A stretch of 64,000 bases of DNA, taken from NCBI RefSeq assembly GCF_003576645.1, contig NC_044925.1:4858139-4922138 (forward strand), written 5' to 3'. The DNA comes from Ipomoea triloba. Taxonomy: Eukaryota > Streptophyta > Magnoliopsida > Solanales > Convolvulaceae. The position numbers and the translations under genes are program-made. Shown in pieces: positions 51,610-63,300 of the stretch; position 1 is the first letter of the stretch; each line of letters opens with the position of its first letter. The notes under the pieces are model-generated. The model did not search any database, had not been told where the DNA came from, and was given only the letters and a program-made list of their open reading frames with translations.

Positions 51610-52199
51610 CAAACAATGTAATTTAAATTCCTATTTTATTCTCACCTTATTCTTTTCCCACCGAATTACAATTCATTTCTCCACTAATTCTTTCCAACCA
51701 AACGATTCATAAGACATTGTTTAGTCCTTTCTGTTGAATTAAATTTTTGGGAAAATAAATCCAAAATATGTATTTGATGGGAATAACTTTTGAGGAAAAA
51801 TTAATTAACATGGTTTATGTTACCTAGAAAGTTATTTAATATGTTTGGTTCATTTAAATATAATGTTTGTGGATTTTTTTAAAAAATCTCTAATATATCT
51901 TTCTTGTATGTAAAAAAACAAACACAACAAATAATTGCGGGTTTAATAAAGTACTTGTATATTAATAAATTATATGCCAAAAACTTATATATAGTTTGCA
52001 ACAAAAATATTTAAAATACAAAATGGCACATATGTAGAAAAGATCACAAAGTCATCAAGAAATTAGATTCACGGTTGACCCAAACTTTCCTAATTCGTCA
52101 AAAATTGCTCCAAATATAGGAACGTTTTTCTCACATTTTGAATGTCTAAAAAAAATTGAACTTTTCTTACTACCAAACTCCTGCCTTTGTAATCAAATC

Positions 52200-52440
52200 T
52201 ATTCATTACCACGCCCATCTTATTCGTTTCAAACGGGGACCATCATGAACCAAAATTGTTAAATTGAGTGCTTATCAATTTTGTCGGCAAGGAGAGGGGT
52301 TCTATCCTGCTCGCCCATTCTTTCTTTTATATATATATATATATATATGTAAATATTGAGTTCTTATCACATGTCTCTCTAGTTTTCCTTTTCCTCTTCT
52401 CTTAATTCACCGTACCAGCATAGTATGGATGTGCAGATGA
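52200..52440 (+). promoter_or_regulatory. duplicated OSC promoter block without its gene
   Basis: It closely matches 32845-33015 upstream of gene B, including CAAACGGGGACCATCATG, a TATATATA box and the CTCTAGTTTTCCTTTTCC stretch. It leads only into the broken exon 1 of copy 3. Confidence 0.65.
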
Positions 52441-52522
52441 ACCTCAAATTTCTCTCACTTATTTTCTCTCTCCTCCATGAGACAATTTCATCTGAAAACC
52501 GTGAAAAGACCACTTAGTAGGG

Positions 52523-52836
52523 ATGTTCTTAGATTGCTGAATGTGGGGCAATTCTTATACCATGGACCATGGTTCATATTGCATTGTGAACCCTGATACA
52601 ATTATGTATCTTCATTTAATATATTCTATATCTACTGTTAACAGGTTTTGTACAAGTAAACAAATAATTTGATAATTGCTGACACATGATGATAGCTACA
52701 AGTAGAGAAACTGTCAACTACAAATACAAAATGTGTAAACTACAGATACAGAATCTAAAACTTATTTTTAAACTATGATCTACAATGTAAAGTAGACCCT
52801 AATTCATAATATAATTTGCGGAAGGTGGGGGCCGTA
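52523..52836 (+). pseudogene. broken OSC exon 1, copy 3
   Basis: A degraded start (ATGTTCTTAGATTGCTGAAT), then the same Mutator-like MITE (52549-52820), then the exon again (GAAGGTGGGGGCCGTA, 52821-52836). The exon ends where a small CACTA element begins. The first codons are frameshifted and contain TGA. Confidence 0.8.
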
Positions 52837-53018
52837 TACTACAAAACCGACGTCTTAAGTAATTAAAATTTTTTTTAAAAATTAAAAACTACATACGACG
52901 TCGGTTATATAATCGACGTCGTATAGTTAACTTATAACGTCTGCTACATTAATGTCGTTTTTTAACCGACGTTGTAGGGTCTAAATAACCGACGTTAAAA
53001 GTGTTTTCTGTAGTAGTG
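52837..53018. mobile_element. small non-autonomous CACTA element
   Basis: The right end is TTTTCTGTAGTAGTG, the left TACTACAAAACC (first C mutated to T). Subterminal CCGACGT units occur in both orientations. No target duplication could be confirmed. Confidence 0.65.
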
Positions 53019-53349
53019 ATTACAGCATGCATTGTGATTTAATTTCCCTAAAATGTTGCTTCCACTTGCTTCCACGTTCGCATGATCACACTCTGCATAT
53101 TTCATTTTCCCATTTGCTTTTTCCATTCTATTGCACACGTCCTTCCTTTTCCACTTTTTATGCATTTCATTTCCACTTCACACACTTTAATTTCATGTAC
53201 CATTTTCATATTGCATGTATTCACGTACTTATGTATACATTAACACTATGCATTCACTTTCCATTTCCATTTTCATTTTGTGTTTGATTTATATGCCTAT
53301 TTTCACTAATCAATTTTGTTTGATTTGATATGCCAATTTACCATACTAA

Positions 53350-53493
53350 CAATATATATATATATATAGTTTGCTATAACTTACAAGTTATAAGCTAGGA
53401 CTTTATATATATAATTTGATATAACTTACAAGTTACAAGCTAGGACTTTATACATATAGTTTGCTATAACTTACAAGTTACAAGCTAGGATTT
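53350..53493. repeat. tandem repeat, about 3 x 60 bp
   Basis: Three copies of GTTTGCTATAACTTACAAGTT followed by ACAAGCTAGGACTTTATA. A fourth partial copy follows after a compound microsatellite at 53628. Confidence 0.85.
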
Positions 53494-53566
53494 TAAGGAT
53501 TTGACGGATACGTGTTAGCTTAGCAGATCTGATTTAGGAATTATAGTAGATTTGAATCAATACATA

Positions 53567-53603
<37 letters not shown>

Positions 53604-53639
53604 TATATACAAACACACATATATATATAGTTTGCTATA

Positions 53640-54150
53640 ACTTACTAGTTACTTACTAGTTACAACGTAACTTTGTAAAAATGCTTATTTAAATACAAGA
53701 TAATATAGTCAAGATTGATTATGATTGTCATTAAAATAATTGTCTACAACTTTTTAAAAATGCTAGTCTAAATACTTATTCTAAAAATAATAGTTTAAAT
53801 AAAAACTAAATGTGGTTGAAATTTCACTAAATCTTCTTAATTCTCTTTTGGGTAGCGTTGTCATTGTCTTAATCTTTAGTACATATCCTCTTCTTTTGTA
53901 TTGGTAGTGTGTCATGTTCAATTGTGTTACTGGTGATAGCATAGATGACAACACCATGCAATTAGATTATAGTGTAGGAGGTTGTGGGTTACCTTGTTGT
54001 GTATAAGATTGGATCTTAGTTATACAATGAACTCTTGATCTTGCAAGCGTCTATTGATATTTGACAATGGTAGTTTTTCCCTATATGTTTCATGTGCTAT
54101 GAGATTTGTGTCGTACATTCTCATGTGAAAGTATTGAACAAAATATTAAT
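53640..54150. repeat. dispersed repeat, inverted copy at 61390-61850
   Basis: The stretches TTCATGTGCTATGAGATTTG, TATTGATATTTGACA and the region around 53700-53800 reappear in reverse complement at 61390-61850. No coding capacity is recognised. Confidence 0.75.
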
Positions 54151-54392
54151 ATGCACTCGAATGTCAAAATTGCGCTCAAAGTCATAAAGATGCACTCAAA
54201 GGGAGAAACTATGTACTGAAACAAAATATATTAACTCGACGAAGGAAAAATATACACATGAAGAAAGAAAATGTGTACTCGGGACAAAGAACATTTAAAC
54301 TTACCTTCACAAAATAACAACAATGCCACCGCATGTTTTTTAATTCTTCATCATTTTGAATTGTTGATTTGGACAAGATCTATGGCAAAACG

Positions 54393-54394
<2 letters not shown>

Positions 54395-54451
<57 letters not shown>

Positions 54452-54453
54452 TG

Positions 54454-54485
<32 letters not shown>

Positions 54486-54498
54486 CACACACACACAC

Positions 54499-54578
<80 letters not shown>

Positions 54579-54580
54579 TG

Positions 54581-54612
<32 letters not shown>

Positions 54613-54625
54613 CACACACACACAC

Positions 54626-54696
<71 letters not shown>

Positions 54697-54700
54697 TATA
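54395..54700. repeat. compound (TA)n(CA)n repeat, duplicated as a unit
   Basis: A unit of (TA)n, (CA)n, CTGCACACAC, (CA)n, (TA)n, (CA)n, CATACATACAT occurs twice in succession. It produces long Tyr/Ile/Val open frames that are not genes. Confidence 0.9.
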
Positions 54701-55032
54701 ACTCACACTTGGAGTGCAAATAAAATGTGTTAAAAATACAAATAACAAGCAGGTAAAATCATTTAAAAGTGCAACCATTTACTCTTAATAGTACAAGTAA
54801 TTAATTTACATGTTCATATTGGTGTACCTAATGGTAATGTTGTTCACATTTGTGCAACTAATGATAACGTTAAGTGCATTTAATATTGTTGTTCGGTATA
54901 CATTATATTGTTACAGTTTTAGTAATACATTTTTACTTGAACTTCAATGTTTGAATAATTTACAAAAATATTACTGTTTTTTTTAAAAATTGTTTCAGAT
55001 CCATTAGATGTGTGTGTGTGTGTGTGTGTATA

Positions 55033-55181
55033 TATATCATGGTTGCAGTAGGCGCTAGGCGGTAGACTAGCGCCTAGCGCCTAAGCGGTCTAGGCGGCGC
55101 CTGGGCGGTATCTAGGCGGTTCTAGGCGGCGACCTATAAAAATAAAAAATTAATTCATGTCTGTTGGTGTTTGTCATATAT

Positions 55182-55219
<38 letters not shown>

Positions 55220-55223
55220 TACT

Positions 55224-55261
<38 letters not shown>

Positions 55262-55268
55262 TACTTCT

Positions 55269-55303
<35 letters not shown>

Positions 55304-55557
55304 TACTTCTCTTACTTATATAAATAAATAAATTTAAATATATATAAATATAATAATAAAATTAACAAAGCCGACTCGCTCGAGTTAACTCGGCTAACTC
55401 TGCCGAGTTAATTCGGCCAAATTCGGCCTAGTCGGCCGAGTTAGGCGCTAGGCGGCCGGCCACCTAGGCGGACGCCTAGGGAGCAATTCGCCTCGGTCTA
55501 GGAGCGCCTAGCGCCTAGGCGGGTGCCTAGGCGGTCTAGGCGGGGNTTGTCATATAT

Positions 55558-55595
<38 letters not shown>

Positions 55596-55850
55596 TACTT
55601 CTCTTACTTATATAAATAAATAAATTTAAATATATATAAATATAATAATAAAATTAACAAAGCCGACTCGCTCGAGTTAACTCGGCTAACTCTGCCGAGT
55701 TAATTCGGCCAAATTCGGCCTAGTCGGCCGAGTTAGGCGCTAGGCGGCCGGCCACCTAGGCGGACGCCTAGGGAGCAATTCGCCTCGGTCTAGGAGCGCC
55801 TAGCGCCTAGGCGGGTGCCTAGGCGGTCTAGGCGGGGATTTTTGCAACAG
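55033..55850. mobile_element. GC-rich CTAGGCGG element containing an assembly duplication
   Basis: The ends GGTTGCAGTAGGCGCTAGG and GGCGGGGATTTTTGCAAC suggest a hAT-like inverted repeat. The arms are runs of CGCCTAGGCGG units. The interior segment 55171-55545 is repeated at 55547-55841 across a single N. Confidence 0.6.
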
Positions 55851-55864
55851 TGGTATATATATAT

Positions 55865-56345
55865 ATAGCGCGCTCCGCTAGTAGAGCACGCTCCACTCAC
55901 ATGTCCAAATCAACGAATCAGATGTAATTTTAAAGAAACGACACTGTGATATTTTCGTAAATAACTTGAACTTTGGTGCAAGTAAATGTAATGTATGTGC
56001 AAGTAGTTGGTGTACATTTGCAATTAAAAAGTGCAAATATAATCAATTACAAATGCACCTATCTTCACTTACAAGTGCAAGTAATTTACCGTGTTAACGT
56101 TCGTGCACCTAGGTGCACCGAATTATAACGTTAGCTGCAACTAGTTATAACGTTAGGTGCACTTAGTATACATTTTAGTTGCACTTGTAATACAATCTAC
56201 TTGTACTTAGATTCACTATATGAAACTGTCACTTGCACTTGTAATAAATTTTAGTTGTACTTCAATGTTCAATTATTTACGAAAAGCATTTAAAAAAAAA
56301 AAAATCATATCCCATCTGAACAGGTGATAGATGACATGCCTTCTC
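55865..56345. repeat. repeat beside (TA)n, upstream of gene C
   Basis: It begins GCGCGCTCCGCTAGTAGAGC and contains GTGCAAGTAAATGTA and CACTTGTAATA units; a related sequence is at about 54715-55005. Probably a further microsatellite-associated element. It lies directly before the promoter of gene C. Confidence 0.45.
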
Positions 56346-56400
56346 ACTTCTTTCCGGGGCAGGCAGTTCCGCCTGAACGCGTCAAATATATACATATACA

Positions 56401-56466
56401 TACATATTGAGTTCTATCACATCTCTCTATAGTTTTCCTTTTCCTCTTCTGTTAATTCACTAGAAG
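56401..56466 (+). promoter_or_regulatory. conserved leader of gene C
   Basis: The 65 bp before the ATG match gene B's leader (ATTGAGTTCTATCACATC, then TTTTCCTTTTCCTCTTCTG). Sequence further upstream is unrelated to gene B's promoter, so regulation may differ. Confidence 0.55.
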
Positions 56467-58190
56467 ATGTGGAAGCTTAAGATTGCCGAAGGCGGGGGGG
56501 GGCCTTACATGTACAGTACCAACAACTACGTCGGCCGACAAATATGGGAGTACTACCCTAACGCCGGCACCCCGGAAGAACGAGAAGCGCTTGAAAATGC
56601 CCGCCAAGAGTTCAGAAAAAACCGGGAGAAAGGTTTCCATGCTTGCGGTGATTTGTTCAAGAGAATGCAGGTCAGGATCGGATCGGCGGTTTTTAGTATT
56701 TTTCAAGTTTTCGTGATTAGTCAAGGTTAATAATAATATAATTGTTGATTGAGTTAATATATGTTATCCGTAGATGATCAAAGAAAGTGGGGTTGATGTG
56801 TTAAGTCTTCCAGCAATAAGATTAAGAGACGAAGAAAAAGTGAACTACGAGGCAGTCACAACCGCGGTTAGAAAAGCCGTACGCCTGAACCGTGCACTTC
56901 AAGCCAAAGATGGGCACTGGCCAGCTGAGCATTCTGGACCAATGTTTTTCATTCCTCCTATGGTATTCTTAAGGCATCCTCATTATGCATTTTGGGAAAG
57001 TTTCTAGAAGAGAAAAATTTTGGGGGACAAAGGGGTTTTATTTTAATTTTTTGTTTTGGGGGCTCATGAAATAGTTTTTTTTTTTTTTTAAGAAAAAAAA
57101 AAAAAAAGGCTTCCTTGAGTGTGCGTAGGCATACCAGGGACGCCCAGAGGGCGCGTGCAGTGCCGGCGCAAATTATATGGTGGACCGTGATCATTACTGA
57201 TACTGCAGTTGTGTTGAACGGATACTGCAGTTGTGTTGAAAAGATACTGCAGTTGTGTTGAAAGAAAACTGCAGTTACGCGGAACAGAGGTCGTTCATCC
57301 GTTCAACATAACTGCAGTATCCATTCAACACAACTGCAGTATCCGTTCAACACAACTGCAATATCAGTTCAACACAACTGCATTTACAGACGGATGAAAT
57401 GACTTATGTTCCGCGCAACTGCAGTTTCATTTCAACAGAACTGCAGTATCCGTTCAACACAACTGCAGTATCATTTCAACATAACTGCAGTATCAGCCAC
57501 GACTCATGGTCCACAATGCATTGTGGACCATAGTCCACGATATAACGACCGTAGTGCCGGAGCCTTAGTAACCTATTTTTCCTCCTTTCTTTTTCCTCTG
57601 ACATCTAGCTTGTTTCATTTTTTCATTTTCATTTTTTTTTTCATTCTTCTCTCCCATTTCCATTTATATATATGTAGCATGACCAAAACAAATAAATAAA
57701 GCCATCCAGGATCCTCTAATAATAATTGTTAATGGGACAGGGGACTGAAGAGAGGGTGGTGTGGCAACCAAAATTATTGAAAGCATTAATTGTGTAAAAT
57801 GATTTGCAGATGATTGTGTTGTACATAAGCGGTGCAATCAATACCATTCTGACATCAGAACACAAGAAAGAAATAGTTCGATTTATCTACAATCATCAGG
57901 TATGTACTTACGGAACTTATTTTCCAACTTTATAATTGTAATATATATCCTTAATCAAGTGAGAACCATGTTCTAAGTGAGAACGTTGTGGACAAATCCA
58001 AACTATAGATTTAACAATTAAAAATAAATAAAAATTTGTACTAATTATGAAAAGCTCATTTTAAAATTTGGTAAATTTATGAAAATGACCCGGTCATATT
58101 TTATTTGATTTCTCATTCATCAGATCATGTAGATAAATGGTTTAGATTTGTCCACAAGTTCTCACCTAGAGGGTAAGTTCTCATATGACT

Positions 58191-58260
<70 letters not shown>

Positions 58261-61200
58261 TCCTAATCAACTGTAGTCGCGTCTTAATGTGCAGTCAATG
58301 CGGTCACACCACTATATATAAAGATATACACCACTCAACGTTAGAAAATGCACCACACAAATATGCACGGTTAGGTACGCATCATTAAAAAACGCACCAC
58401 TAGGTATGCAAATAATATATATCACACAGCGTTAGGAAATGCACCATTATGGGCATGGGAGTTATGGTGCATTATTTTGGATGTGTGGTGTGTTTTCATT
58501 GTGGTGCATTTTTTCTAACATTGAGTGGTGTATATTTGTACATATAGTGGTGTATTCTGCATCGACCGCACAGGAGGGCGCGACCACATTTGAATATATA
58601 TATATATATAGAAGAATTCAGGTGCAGTGATGGTTTCCCGTGCGGTTGTGCGGTGCGCACCTTAAGCATTACAATGGCGCACTTTAAGTACAGAAATCAC
58701 GCACCTTAAGCATACAAACAAAGCACGTTAAAAACATAAATCACACAAATCACGCAACTTAAGTACACAAAGCACGCACCTTAAGAACACAAAACACGCA
58801 CATAAGGTTTTAAAATGCTGCACCTTAAGTTTCAACAACTCACGCACCTTAAGCATACATATCACGCATCTTAAGAAGGAAAACAATCACTTTAAGAAGG
58901 AAACCATGCACCTTAAGCTTTAGGTTCACTCACTTTAAACTTCAACACTCACGCACCTTAAGTATACAAATCACGCACCTTAAGCATACAAATCACGTAC
59001 CTTAAATGGAAAATCACGCATCTTAGGAAGAAAAGTACGCACCTAAAGTCACTGCACAACCGCACGAGAGACATCACAACTGCATGAGAACTGAATTGTC
59101 TATATCTACTATACTAATAAGAGTCAAAGAAAGTTAAGCCTATAATGGGTAGAAAAAATGACAGTCAAATTATTAAATCAAATGGATGGTTCATATTGTT
59201 TAGATTTATATTTTTTCGTTGATATTTCCTAATTTATCCTTAATTATATGATTATTCGTTAAGTTTTCCTTTAAATATTTTCTTTTCTGTTAATATTCCG
59301 TTAACTTTTAACTTGCCCATTAATTTCTATAAGTAAGGTCTTAGGTTTGAGCCTTATTGATGAGTATAATTGTGAGTGTAAATATGAGGGTGTAAATGTC
59401 GTTCCGCTAAGGATTGGGGCTATGGCACGTAATTGTGTAAATTAAGAAATCATAGACACTAGAGCAGTTGAATAAAATAGAATCCAAGTAAATGATAACT
59501 GAACAGGGAAATTAAAGGAAAATGAATTGACTAATGAATAAATTGTATGATAAAGAAATGGGTCAGATTAGGGTATTCCAATCTTGATGTTCTAACAACT
59601 CAGAATTAGGGAAAGAAGGATTAACCTAGAGATTTATGGGCAATGCACACAAGAATTCAATTTAGCTACTTTCGTAATCAATAAATAGAATTAGGCTAGG
59701 ATTGCCCCACTTTCGTGATGTATCAATCATAGTCTTAACCACATAAGCATTGTAAGCCCCCAAATTACCCATATTCTCATAGTAGGAAAACTTAGGTTGA
59801 AATTGGTAAGACTCGAGGTCCTCACCCAACTTTCGTTGTAATGAATCCCTCCCCTAAACTAGCAATCAATTGTGGCCACCAATTAATAACAAGTAGAAAT
59901 TAATCCCCAATTCAACATAAACCCTAGGTAAAGAACTTTACTAACAATCTTGAAGAGTTAATCCAATCCAAAACCATGATTCCAAGCTTGCAAACGTATT
60001 CAAGTATGTAAAACGGTGCTAATCTATGCTATGGAAAACTCTAAAGAGAAGGAAAATTGTACTGGACTAAACTAAGGCTCGGAATACCCAAAAAGATAGC
60101 AAATCGCATCATTAAATATTGGACAGCAGCAGGGTCACAGGCACCCTCACAGTCGGGATCGTGGCCGTGAGGTGCGGTGGCCCACTGCTGTCCGTGTGGT
60201 GCCTCACGGGCAGCCTCACGGCCGTGAGGTTGGCCGTGAGGTGCCTTCTCTATTTGGCTTCTGACTTCTTTCGTGCTCCGTTGCTCCTTTGCGACCTTGG
60301 GTAGATTCTTATGCTTCGAAAACTTAGTAGTTAAATTAAATAAATAAACTAGTAGTTACAACAAGAAAATAATACATATTCATTTCTTTAATTTATAATT
60401 CGATGTCTACAATACCTTTATTCAAAAAAATATTCATTATCAAAAAATTTAAAAAGAGATATAATTTCATTAGTTATATTGTCTATATGTTCTACAATAC
60501 AAAGGTTCTGTACCTTTAAATTTATTACTTAATTATGTTCACTACATTATTCATTGTTTTTTTACACTATCTTGTAATTAAATATAAAATTATACTAAAA
60601 GATAATGTTATATATTTATTTACCAAGTATTATGTTAATAACATGAAAAAAAATAGTTTGAAGCCCAGCATATTAACTACTTAGGGAGGATTTGTTAACA
60701 AAGAAGACATTCAAATAACCCAATAAATTGATTTAAAACTCATTAATAAAAAATGTCAATGTAGGGCAATATAACATTGTGACACACTTGATGCATTGAA
60801 AAGATGCTGAGACTACAACATTGTTGGAATCAATCTTTCAAATTCAGAAAAAGAAGAAATTTGAGAAATATCAATTATTGTAGCATTCATTAATCTTGTA
60901 TGTAAAATACTTATTGTGCATTCTTTAAATATCTAGAACTAATATAAATTTATAATTCATTTCATTTTCTACAATCAACCTGTTTATATTAAAGACAAAA
61001 TCAGCATCAATTTTGACAACAAAAATAATTAGTATATAGGATGTAGCCACTATTTTAAAAGGTTTATGCACAAAGTGGCAAACTATTTAACTACATGCAT
61101 TGTGATGAAAAGGTAGTAGTGGGTACTCCAAAATTAATATCAAATTAAAACACACACACACGCACACGTGCACACACAAAATCAAGTACTACACTCATAC

Positions 61201-62329
61201 CAATTTCAAAAGTATGGACTTCAAAATAAACATGTGCAAAATGGATGTAGAAACTATTGATGAAACTGGACATATTGCAATATCAGTATTCAAACTACTT
61301 GCAAAGCTATTGTTGTTACTATCAAGTAAAAACAAGTTATGAAACTAGAACAAAATGTATTACTCATTAACCTTCTACAAATATAATAAATATTAATATT
61401 TTGTTCAATATTTTCACATGAGAATGTACGACACACATATCACAGCACATGAAACATGTAGGGAAAAAACTACCACTGTCAAATATCAATAGGGGCTTCA
61501 AGATTAAGAGTTTATAGTACAACTAAGATCTTAGTTATATATACAAGCACAACGAGGCAAATCTACAACTTCCTACATCATAATCCCATTGCATGACGCT
61601 GCCCTCTATACTACCACAATAACTCAATTGCACATGATATATTACCCAATACCAATAAATAAATTTTAAAAAAAAATACTAAATAAAAAGACAATGATAA
61701 TGCTACCCGAAAGAGAATTAAAAAGACTTCGAGAAATTCAAACGAAAGTAGTATTTATTTATACTATCATTTTTAGATTAAGTATTTAGATTAGCGTTTT
61801 TACAAAATTGCAAACATTTATTTTAGTGACAATTATAATCAATCTCTCATATATTATTTTGCATTCATAAACTTTGAATTATCGATTTAAATAACAAATT
61901 CAACATTCAATTACATATGCATGAACATCTCCTATATAATCATGCATTAATATACTTTGAAATACTTATTTAAAATTAAACATTGGGCATTATCCCATTC
62001 GCATAATCCGCGTGAAAAAACTAGTATATATATAAACTTAATTAAATATCGCCTATACATATTTATTACTCCGTATTAGTATATCGATTCCTTTATTATT
62101 TTATTTTTACTTTTGTTCAATTGTTGTATGATAGAATGAAGATGGTGGATGGGGATTCTACATAGGTGGACACAGTACCATGATTGGTTCAGCACTCAAC
62201 TATGTGGCCTTGCGTTTGCTTGGAGAAGGACCTGATGACGGTGATGGTGCCATTGCTAGGGGTCGAAAATGGATTTTAGATCACGGGGGTGCTACTCAAA
62301 TTCCTTCTTGGGGAAAGGTTTATCTCTCG
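56467..62329 (+). CDS. oxidosqualene cyclase gene C, 5' part (exons 1-4)
   Basis: Exons 56467-56670, 56774-56962, 57810-57899 and 62135-62329 give 226 in-frame codons, collinear with gene B exons 1-4. The start is [20 protein letters not shown], one Gly longer than in B, within a run of nine Gs that may be prone to slippage. Exon 2 contains [20 protein letters not shown]; exon 4 contains [20 protein letters not shown], the conserved OSC N-terminal domain. All splice sites are GT-AG. Intron 3 is 4.2 kb and full of transposons, including a likely Helitron. Exon 5 (VLGVYEW-type) was not found in the remaining 1.67 kb, so the gene either continues past the window after a long intron 4 or is truncated. 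Catalytic exons are not visible. Confidence 0.85.
57170..57548. mobile_element. Mutator-like MITE in intron 2 of gene C
   Basis: Third copy of the CTGCAGTTGTGTTGAACGG palindromic family, with ends GCAAATTATATGGTGGACC and GGTCCACAATGCATTG. It is flanked by a near-perfect 9-bp repeat (AGTGCCGGC / AGTGCCGGA). Confidence 0.8.
58258..58600. mobile_element. Micron-like element in intron 3 of gene C
   Basis: CACCACTCAATGTT class, bounded by (TA)n(GA)n at 58196-58258 and TA at 58597-58611. The interior matches the element at 9288-9615 (CACCACACAAATATGCAC, TTATGGTGCATTATTTTGG). Confidence 0.7.
58612..59095. mobile_element. Micron-like element, AAGGTGCG class, inverted
   Basis: An array of ACGCACCTTAAGCATACAAA units, the reverse complement of the 8130-8458 class, with ends GTGCGGTTGTGCGG and CAACCGCACGAGAGAC. 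Confidence 0.7.
59105..62025 (+). mobile_element. candidate Helitron, 2.9 kb, in intron 3 of gene C
   Basis: The 5' end TCTACTATACTAATAAGAG and the 3' end, a weak palindrome (CATTCGCATAATCCGCGTG) then AAAAAACTAGT, fit plant Helitron termini inserted between A and T. No RepHel protein is seen. The interior has a GC-rich stretch at 60130-60245 with GGCCGTGAGGTGCGG-like units and the inverted copy of 53640-54150 (61390-61850). Confidence 0.5.
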
Positions 62330-62534
62330 GTATGTGATATTTATAATATATTATTATAAATTGATACATTATAGCATTATATTTTGCTTAAAACGTGAGT
62401 TTTAGGTTAAAACTTTATCAAAATTTAAATTAAAATAAAAATAATTTCATGACTTTTCCGATGATCAAACGCTAGGTGGTGAATAAGTGGATATACAAAA
62501 TGGAATTTAATTTAGAAAAATAGTTCTAACAATG

Positions 62535-63300
62535 TGCGGTTGTACTATTCAAATGCTGTTGTGGTGCTCATGTGCGGTTGTACTGTGAGAGAAGAGCTAT
62601 TAATCTTGCAAAAATCAACGTTGAGGATTAACAATGTTTAAAAAACGCGGTGGCAATTTGATCATTTTTCATATGAGTCAAACTTAAGGTGTGTGATGTT
62701 TTTTCTTAAGGTGCATGCTTTTATTACTTAAGGTGTGTGATTTTTTTGCTTAAGGTGCATGGTTTTGAGCTTAAGGTGCGTTAATTGTTGAGACTTAAAT
62801 GCATCGGTCTAAAGTTTTAGATGCGTGGTTTTCCTTCTTAAGGTGCATATTTTAATTTCATTCTTAAGGTCCGTAGTTTTTGTGCGTAAGGTGCGTGGTT
62901 TAGAGGTTAACGTACGTTAGTTGTTGAAACTTCAGTGTGTCGGTCTAAAGTTTTATGTGCACGATTTTCCTTCTCAAGGTGCGTGATTTGTGTGCTTGAG
63001 GTGCGTCAGTTGTTGAAACTTAAGGTGCGTCGACCTAAGGCTTTAGGTGCGCGATTTTTCTTCTTAAGGTGTATTGTTTCCCTTCTTAATGTACGTTATT
63101 TTCCTTCTTAAGATTTTTTTTTTTCATTTCCATAACACAAACAATATTCTTTATATAAGATTTTCTCTACAAAGCCATATTTATGTTAATCCAGCTTAAG
63201 GTGCGTAGATTAGAATCTTAAGGTGCATCAGTTTAATTTTTTTAAAAGAATATTTCACCGTACAACCGCACGAGAACCCTTTCCCGCACTTAAATCCTTC
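62535..63300. mobile_element. Micron-like element, AAGGTGCG class
   Basis: A long array of CTTAAGGTGCGTGATTT-type units, with ends TGCGGTTGTACTGTGAG and, inverted, CCGTACAACCGCACGAG. It lies in intron 4 or the 3' remnant of gene C, and ends at a CA repeat. Confidence 0.65.

Larger units (their letters stand above)
45550..52430 (+). repeat. segmental duplication, copy upstream of gene C
   Basis: Partner of about 27700-33010. Inserts present only here: a Mutator-like MITE (45618-46010), a foldback element (46630-46886), a Tourist MITE (47479-47774), a nested element stack (48612-50290), a SINE (50516-50719) and a Harbinger-like MITE (51004-51609). A second promoter-like block is at 52200-52440. 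Confidence 0.8.

Noticed and set aside
60119..60304. 61-codon frame in a GC-rich patch.
   Set aside because: Built from repeated GGCCGTGAGG units; no protein features.
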